Shown: one piece after another, positions 7,560-12,600 of the stretch
How positions within the stretch are numbered: the first letter of the stretch is position 1
Layout of the letters: each line of letters opens with the position of its first letter
From: an uncultured Flavobacterium sp.
Lineage (GTDB): Bacteria > Bacteroidota > Bacteroidia > Flavobacteriales > Flavobacteriaceae
Assembly: GCF_946482535.1 (NCBI RefSeq)
Contig: NZ_CAMLRU010000051.1
Coordinates: 1-15,356, forward strand
Length of the DNA stretch: 15,356 nucleotides
Direction of reading: 5' to 3'
Made by a program: the position numbers and the translations under genes
The notes under the pieces: model-generated
Told to the model about the DNA's origin: nothing
The model's database searches: none
What the model saw: the letters and a program-made list of their open reading frames with translations, nothing else

Positions 7560-7592
7560 TAAAAGTACTTTGAAAAACAAAGTAAATGAATA
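7560..7592 (-). promoter_or_regulatory. palindromic operator/promoter of the regulator operon
   Basis: The core is a 19-bp inverted repeat with 7-bp arms, TACTTTG (7566-7572) and CAAAGTA (7578-7584), around AAAAA. Read on the - strand, the upstream arm with its preceding base gives TTACTTTG, one mismatch from the Bacteroidetes -7 consensus TAnnTTTG. A TTTG lies about 20 bases further upstream, as expected for the -33 element. A protein bound here would cover the promoter. This is the second copy of the 33-bp block also found at 6607-6639. Confidence 0.72.
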
Positions 7593-7621
7593 TTTTTTCT
7601 GTGACCAAATGTTTTTTGAAT

Positions 7622-7629
7622 TATTTTTG
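7622..7629 (+). promoter_or_regulatory. -7 promoter element of the M28 peptidase gene
   Basis: TATTTTTG at 7622-7629 fits the Bacteroidetes -7 consensus TAnnTTTG exactly and lies 15 bases before the ATG at 7645, leaving a short leader. No good TTG appears at the -33 distance (around 7599-7602 the sequence is CTGTG), so strength is uncertain. Confidence 0.45.
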
Positions 7630-7644
7630 AGAAAAATTACCCTA

Positions 7645-9018
7645 ATGAAAAAACTTCTTTTCGGCTCTTTATTTTTCCTGACTTCAAATGCATTTGCCCA
7701 AACCAATGACGAACAAATGCTTTCCCAACTTTATAAAACGGCCTTAACTGAATCTAAATGTTATGCTTGGTTGGATGATTTATCTAATAAAATAGGTCAG
7801 CGTTTATCGGGTTCTGTTGGAGCTGAGAAAGGCGTGATTTATACTAAGCAACAATTGGAGACTTTAGGTTTGGATAAAGTTTATCTGCAAGAAGTTATGG
7901 TGCCTAAATGGGTGAGAGGAGAAAAAGAAACGGCTTATATCTTAGATAAGAAGAACAAAATAAGCGTTCCCATTTGTGCGCTTGGTGGTTCGGTGGCTAC
8001 CCCCAAAAACGGTCTGACAGCCCAACTTATAGAAGTACACAGCCTTAAGGAATTAGAAACTTTGGGCGAAGCCAAAATCAAAGGCAAAATTGTCTTCTAC
8101 AATCGCCCGATGGAACCTGAAAATATAGAAACCTTTAAATCTTACGGACATTGTGTAGATCAACGTTATGCCGGAGCGAAAGAAGCCGCCAAGTTTGGAG
8201 CAGTAGCTACCATAGTGCGTTCGATGAATTTAAGATTGGATGATTTTCCCCATACCGGTATGCAGAGTTATGGAGATTTACCCAAAGAGAAACACATCCC
8301 TACGGCTGCAATCAGTACTAATGGCGCCGAATTGTTGAGTCGAAAATTAAAAGAAAATCCACAATTGCAATTCTATTTTAAGCAATCTTGTGAGCAATAT
8401 GATGATGTGCTTTCTTATAATGTGATCGGAGAAATTAAAGGTAGCGAGCATCCGGAAAAAATTATGGTCGTTGGCGGCCACTTGGATTCTTGGGATTTGG
8501 CCGACGGTTCGCACGATGACGGAGCCGGTTGTGTGCAAAGTATGGCGGTTTTAGAGCTTTTTAAAAAGTTGAATTACAAACCTAAAAACACCATCAGAGT
8601 TGTTCTTTTTATGAATGAAGAAAATGGAGGAAAAGGCGGTAAGCAATATGAATTAATGTCGAAGGCCAATAATGAAAATCACATTTTTGCTTTAGAAAGC
8701 GATGCAGGCGGATTTACACCCAGAGGTTTTTTCTTTGAATGTGATGACAGTAATTTTGAAAAGATTATGAGTTGGAAGCCCTTGTTTGAACCGTATCTGA
8801 TACATAGCTTTGTCAAAGGTGGAACCGGTTCCGATATTAGTCCGCTGACTTCTGTGAAAATCGTTAAAGCCGGTTTGAAACCTGATTCCCAACGTTACTT
8901 TGATTACCATCATGCCGCCAATGATACTTTTGATGCCATCAATAAGAGAGAATTGGAATTAGGCGGAGCTACTATGGCCGCTTTAGTTTATTTATTTGAC
9001 CAATACGGTATCGATTAG
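7645..9018 (+). CDS. secreted M28-family zinc metallopeptidase
   Basis: This 457-residue peptidase resembles plasma glutamate carboxypeptidase (carboxypeptidase Q) and bacterial aminopeptidases of family M28. The signal peptide is MKKLLFGSLFFLTSNAFAQ. A PA-like domain lies around residues 120-200, followed by the two-zinc catalytic domain: H279 (GGHLDSWD), the Asp pair D291/D292 (HDDGAG), E325/E326 (MNEENGG), D353 (ESDAGG) and H422 or H423 (DYHHAAND). All metal ligands and the catalytic glutamate are present, so it should be active, probably in the periplasm or outside. The frame stays open upstream to 7549, but I chose the ATG at 7645 because it begins the signal peptide and follows the -7 element. 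It is divergent from the regulator operon. Confidence 0.92.
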   Translation: MKKLLFGSLFFLTSNAFAQTNDEQMLSQLYKTALTESKCYAWLDDLSNKIGQRLSGSVGAEKGVIYTKQQLETLGLDKVYLQEVMVPKWVRGEKETAYILDKKNKISVPICALGGSVATPKNGLTAQLIEVHSLKELETLGEAKIKGKIVFYNRPMEPENIETFKSYGHCVDQRYAGAKEAAKFGAVATIVRSMNLRLDDFPHTGMQSYGDLPKEKHIPTAAISTNGAELLSRKLKENPQLQFYFKQSCEQYDDVLSYNVIGEIKGSEHPEKIMVVGGHLDSWDLADGSHDDGAGCVQSMAVLELFKKLNYKPKNTIRVVLFMNEENGGKGGKQYELMSKANNENHIFALESDAGGFTPRGFFFECDDSNFEKIMSWKPLFEPYLIHSFVKGGTGSDISPLTSVKIVKAGLKPDSQRYFDYHHAANDTFDAINKRELELGGATMAALVYLFDQYGID

Positions 9019-9369
9019 TTGAAACCCACCGAATTATACATACTCAATCAACCCGAAAAGTATCGAAATATACTGTTACATGTGATAGCAGTAATCGAAC
9101 AGGCCTTACCCGAAGCTACTTTGGAATTCAAATGGGGCATTCCTTATTTCTATTATAAAAAGAAGCCTTTCTGCTATCTTAACGCAAGTCACAAGCACCA
9201 ATTTGTAGATGTTGGTTTTGCCAAGGGCTTTGAGTTAAAAAGTCATCAGCAACATCTAGTGGCAGATAATGGCAGAAACACTATTAAATCATTACGCTAT
9301 AATTCTTTAGAGGCTATTAACAACAATATTTTGATTGAGGTTGTAGAAGAAGCTAAGGCATTGTATTAA
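9019..9369 (+). CDS. DUF1801 domain protein with TTG start
   Basis: This 116-residue cytoplasmic protein matches the DUF1801 (YdhG-like) family: an N-terminal KPTELYILNQPEKYRNILL segment, then ALPEATLEFKWGIPYFYYKKKPFCYLN, then a VDVGFAKG stretch and a C-terminal TIKSLRYNSLEAI segment. Function is unknown; some relatives are called iron-chaperone-like, which I would not rely on. The only sensible start is TTG at 9019, which directly follows the TAG of the peptidase gene in the same reading frame. There is no ATG in the whole frame, and family members usually begin at this M-K-P position. It is co-transcribed with the peptidase and translation is probably coupled. A strong terminator follows. 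Confidence 0.82.
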   Translation: MKPTELYILNQPEKYRNILLHVIAVIEQALPEATLEFKWGIPYFYYKKKPFCYLNASHKHQFVDVGFAKGFELKSHQQHLVADNGRNTIKSLRYNSLEAINNNILIEVVEEAKALY

Positions 9370-9370
9370 A

Positions 9371-9404
9371 AAAAAACGTCCCGAATCTCGGGACGTTTTT
9401 TTTT
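9371..9404. terminator. bidirectional terminator between the DUF1801 and giant adhesin genes
   Basis: A strong hairpin has arms CGTCCCGA (9377-9384) and TCGGGACG (9388-9395) and a 3-base loop. It extends into a flanking A-run on the left and a run of nine T on the right, which can pair with each other. It ends transcripts from both converging genes. The giant gene's stop codon (9403-9405) overlaps the right-hand T-run. Confidence 0.88.
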
Positions 9405-9662
9405 AGTTTTTGGTTATCTTATAAATCCAGCCGGTTTCAGCTTCGGATCCATTGTTAAACTCAATAATGTAATAATAAGTACCATCGGGTAAAGCATCAC
9501 CATTATCGGATTGGCCTTTCCATTCGTCACGGTATTGATTTTTGCTGTAAACTTTCATTCCGTATCTGTTGAAAAGACTCAGATTTTTAACATCTAACAA
9601 ACGCAAATCAAAGAAATCATTGTTATTGTCGTTATTGACTGAAATTCCCTTCTGAATACCGC
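9403..9662 (-). other. T9SS type B C-terminal sorting domain
   Basis: The last 86 or so residues match the Bacteroidetes gliding-motility-associated C-terminal domain (TIGR04131-like). Features seen are the Asp/Asn-rich start ISVNNDNNNDFFDL, then LSLFNRYGMKVYS, then DEWKGQSDNGDALPDGTYYYIIEF and the ending TGWIYKITKN. The usual consensus begins with SPNGDGxND; here it is SVNNDNNND, keeping the Asp/Asn pattern but losing the proline and glycines. Type B domains generally need a PorP/SprF-like outer-membrane partner, and none is encoded in this window. Confidence 0.88.
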
Positions 9663-12600
9663 AAAATATCCTATCCAAAGTAATAGATTCATTTCTTAGG
9701 CATCCGTCAGGATTGGTTACCGTTACATTAAAGCTTATCGGTAAACTTTCTACAACTGTGGTTCCATTTAAATATTGAGTTACATCTAAAGTATTCATAT
9801 TTGAACCTATGAGTTGTTGGCTCTCATTAAACCAAGCAAAACTGGCGGTATTGATGTCAAAAGTATCATTGACAGCAGTAACTTCTAAAATGAAACTATT
9901 GTTGATACAACTGCCGGTGATTTCAAAATCAAATCCGCTTTGAACAGTTACAGCAAGTGCACCATTGGTAGCACATTGTCCAACAGCAGGAGTAAAGATA
10001 TAAGTGCCTGATGTAGTATTATCAATAACTGCCGGTAGCCAAGTTCCGGTTATTCCCTGTAAGGAAGAGCTTGGAAGCGTAGGCGGAGTTTCACCAACAC
10101 ACAATGGAGCGTAAGCACTAAATGTAGGGGTCACAATCGGATTTACAGTAATGGTCAAACTCGATGTCGGACCGCAAACACTTGAATTTAAGGTAAAGGT
10201 GTAAGTACCCGTTTGCGTATTACTTGCCGCGGCCGGACTCCAAGTTCCCGTATATCCTTCGATTGAAGTCGTTGGTAAAGATACCGCATCACCGCTACAA
10301 ATAGTTATTGGGTTAAAGGTAGCTGTCACATAAGGTTTTACTATGATACTACCACTTAAGGTAGTAGTATTACACACACCGGTAGCTGATACCACAAAAT
10401 TAAAAGTTCCTGATTCTGTTGGGGTACCACTGATGGTGAAAAGACCTGTTCCCGAGTCAAATGTTCCAATAACTCCCGCAGGAAGATTGGTTGCGGTAAC
10501 TGAAGTAGCCTCTGTTGCAGTATATAAAATATTTTCTAAGACTGAGTTGATGCATAGCATTTGGCTATCATTATCAGAAGTTAAACTAATTGTAGTTGAC
10601 GGTATAATAGTCACTACTCCCGAAGTTGGAGATGAACTACAGGCAAGCGGTGTATTTGGTGTGGCAATAACAGTATAGGTTCCCGGGATTGTTGTTGAGA
10701 AGGAAGCTACGTTACCCGGATTTGTTGACCCAACCGGTACATTCCAAACAAAATTATAGGTACCCGTAACTTGAGGAGTAGCAGTTATTGTAGTACTTTG
10801 GGTATTACAAATGGCAACGCTGTTAACACTTACTATAGGTGCTCCGGGATTAATCAAGGTAATAATCTGACTTGATGATACAGAGCAACTGGCATTGACA
10901 AGATTAAAGTCGGTATACACTCCGGCATTTAATCCGGTTAAGATGATTTGCCCGCTTGCATCTGTAGTATAATTGGTTGGTCCAACTGTTAAAGTGTCAT
11001 CAGTATAAGAAACAGCATATACTTGATTTGGAATTAACCCTCCGATAGTGATTGTACCCGAAGTACCGTTACAAGTCAAAGGATCTGTTCCTGTTACTGA
11101 AGCACTCAAAGGTACAGTTAAAGTGATGGTGTCATTAGCATTAAATGAACAACTGTTAACGCTAAAACTAAAGTTTGAATAAGTTCCTACATTCAAACCA
11201 TTGATGGTGTATTCTCCCGATCCGTTTGTTGAAATTGTTATAGGTCCAACTATTGATGAATCATCTGAATAAGTCAACTCATAAGTAGTATTCGGAGCCA
11301 AACTACCGATAGTAATTGACCCGTCATTTGCAATACAAGTTGATGGCGAAATAGCGGTAAAGGTAGGATTGCTCTGTAGCGTATAAGTAGCGATAAAATT
11401 GGCACCATTATTATTGATTAAAATGGTGTCATCACATTGAGTCGTTGTGTTCACATCTCCGGTAACATCATAATAAACCTCTAAAATGTAATCTCCCGCA
11501 GGATAAGCTGTTAAATCAATTGGTAATTCAGCGTCGGTTAATACTTTTTGCCATTTTTGATCCCCGGTATTACAAGGTCCTCCTGATGGGAATGAACCGC
11601 TGACACAATCATCAAAGAAAGGTAAATTCATTACAGCGAACGCACCGGGAGTTCCGGAAGCTGGATAAATTCTGTAATAAAAACGAGCACTGCAGACATT
11701 AGCAGTGGCGATTTTGAATGTTTTAACTTCGGCTCCTCTTAATTTGAAAGTATTGGAGTAAGCAACATAGGTTCCGAAGTCGGTATTCGGGAAAATATTT
11801 TGAGCGGGTCCAATGATTGAGGTCCCGGAACCAACTGTATTAAAGAAATTTCCGGTTTCACAATTGGTTAACCAAACAGCATTAGCGAAACTTCCGAATG
11901 AGCAATTTTGATACACTGTAATTACCAAAGTAGTCGAAGTAGCACACTGTCCGGCATTAGGCGTAAAAGTATAGGTAGCCGTTTGAGTGTTATCTACCGA
12001 TGAAGGAGACCAAGTTCCTGTAATTCCGTTTAAAGAAGTAGTGGGCAAAGTTGGTGCCGTATCCCCATTGCAAATAGGCGCCGGCGATAAAAATGTTGGA
12101 GTAATTAATGGTGTAACAGTTACCTCTCTAATAAAAGAAGTTGCACATTGACCCGGATTAGGTGTAAATGTATAAGATCCCGATTGTGTATTGTCTATCG
12201 TTAAAGGGTTCCAAACTCCGGTAATATTGTTATTAGATAAAGAAGGGAGTAAAGGAGCCGTGTCTCCATAACACAATACAGGAACTGCATTGAAAGTTGG
12301 ATTTACCGTTGGATTTATCGTTATTGAGACGGTAACAGGTGTCGAACAATCCACATCATTCGGTGTAAAAGTATAACTTCCTGATTGAGTATTGTTCACT
12401 ACAGCCGGTGACCATGTTCCAATTACACCATTATTCGAAGTTGTGGGTAATGCCGGAATGGTTTCCCCTTCGCAATAAGGGCCAAAAGTATTAAATTCAG
12501 GTATTGAATCTTCATTAACAGTTATAGTTACCGAGTCAGAAACATCTTGTGGACAAACGGTATTTCCATCTGTTGAGGTTGCTGTAATGGTATATACTCC

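Noticed and set aside
7549..7644. 32-residue N-terminal extension of the M28 peptidase
   Set aside because: It would cover the operator and the -7 element and would bury the signal peptide; the ATG at 7645 begins a normal signal peptide.
9940..12510. Possible CRISPR array or DNA tandem repeat in the surface protein gene
   Set aside because: The repeats are about 200 bases long, diverged and in frame, so they are protein domain repeats.
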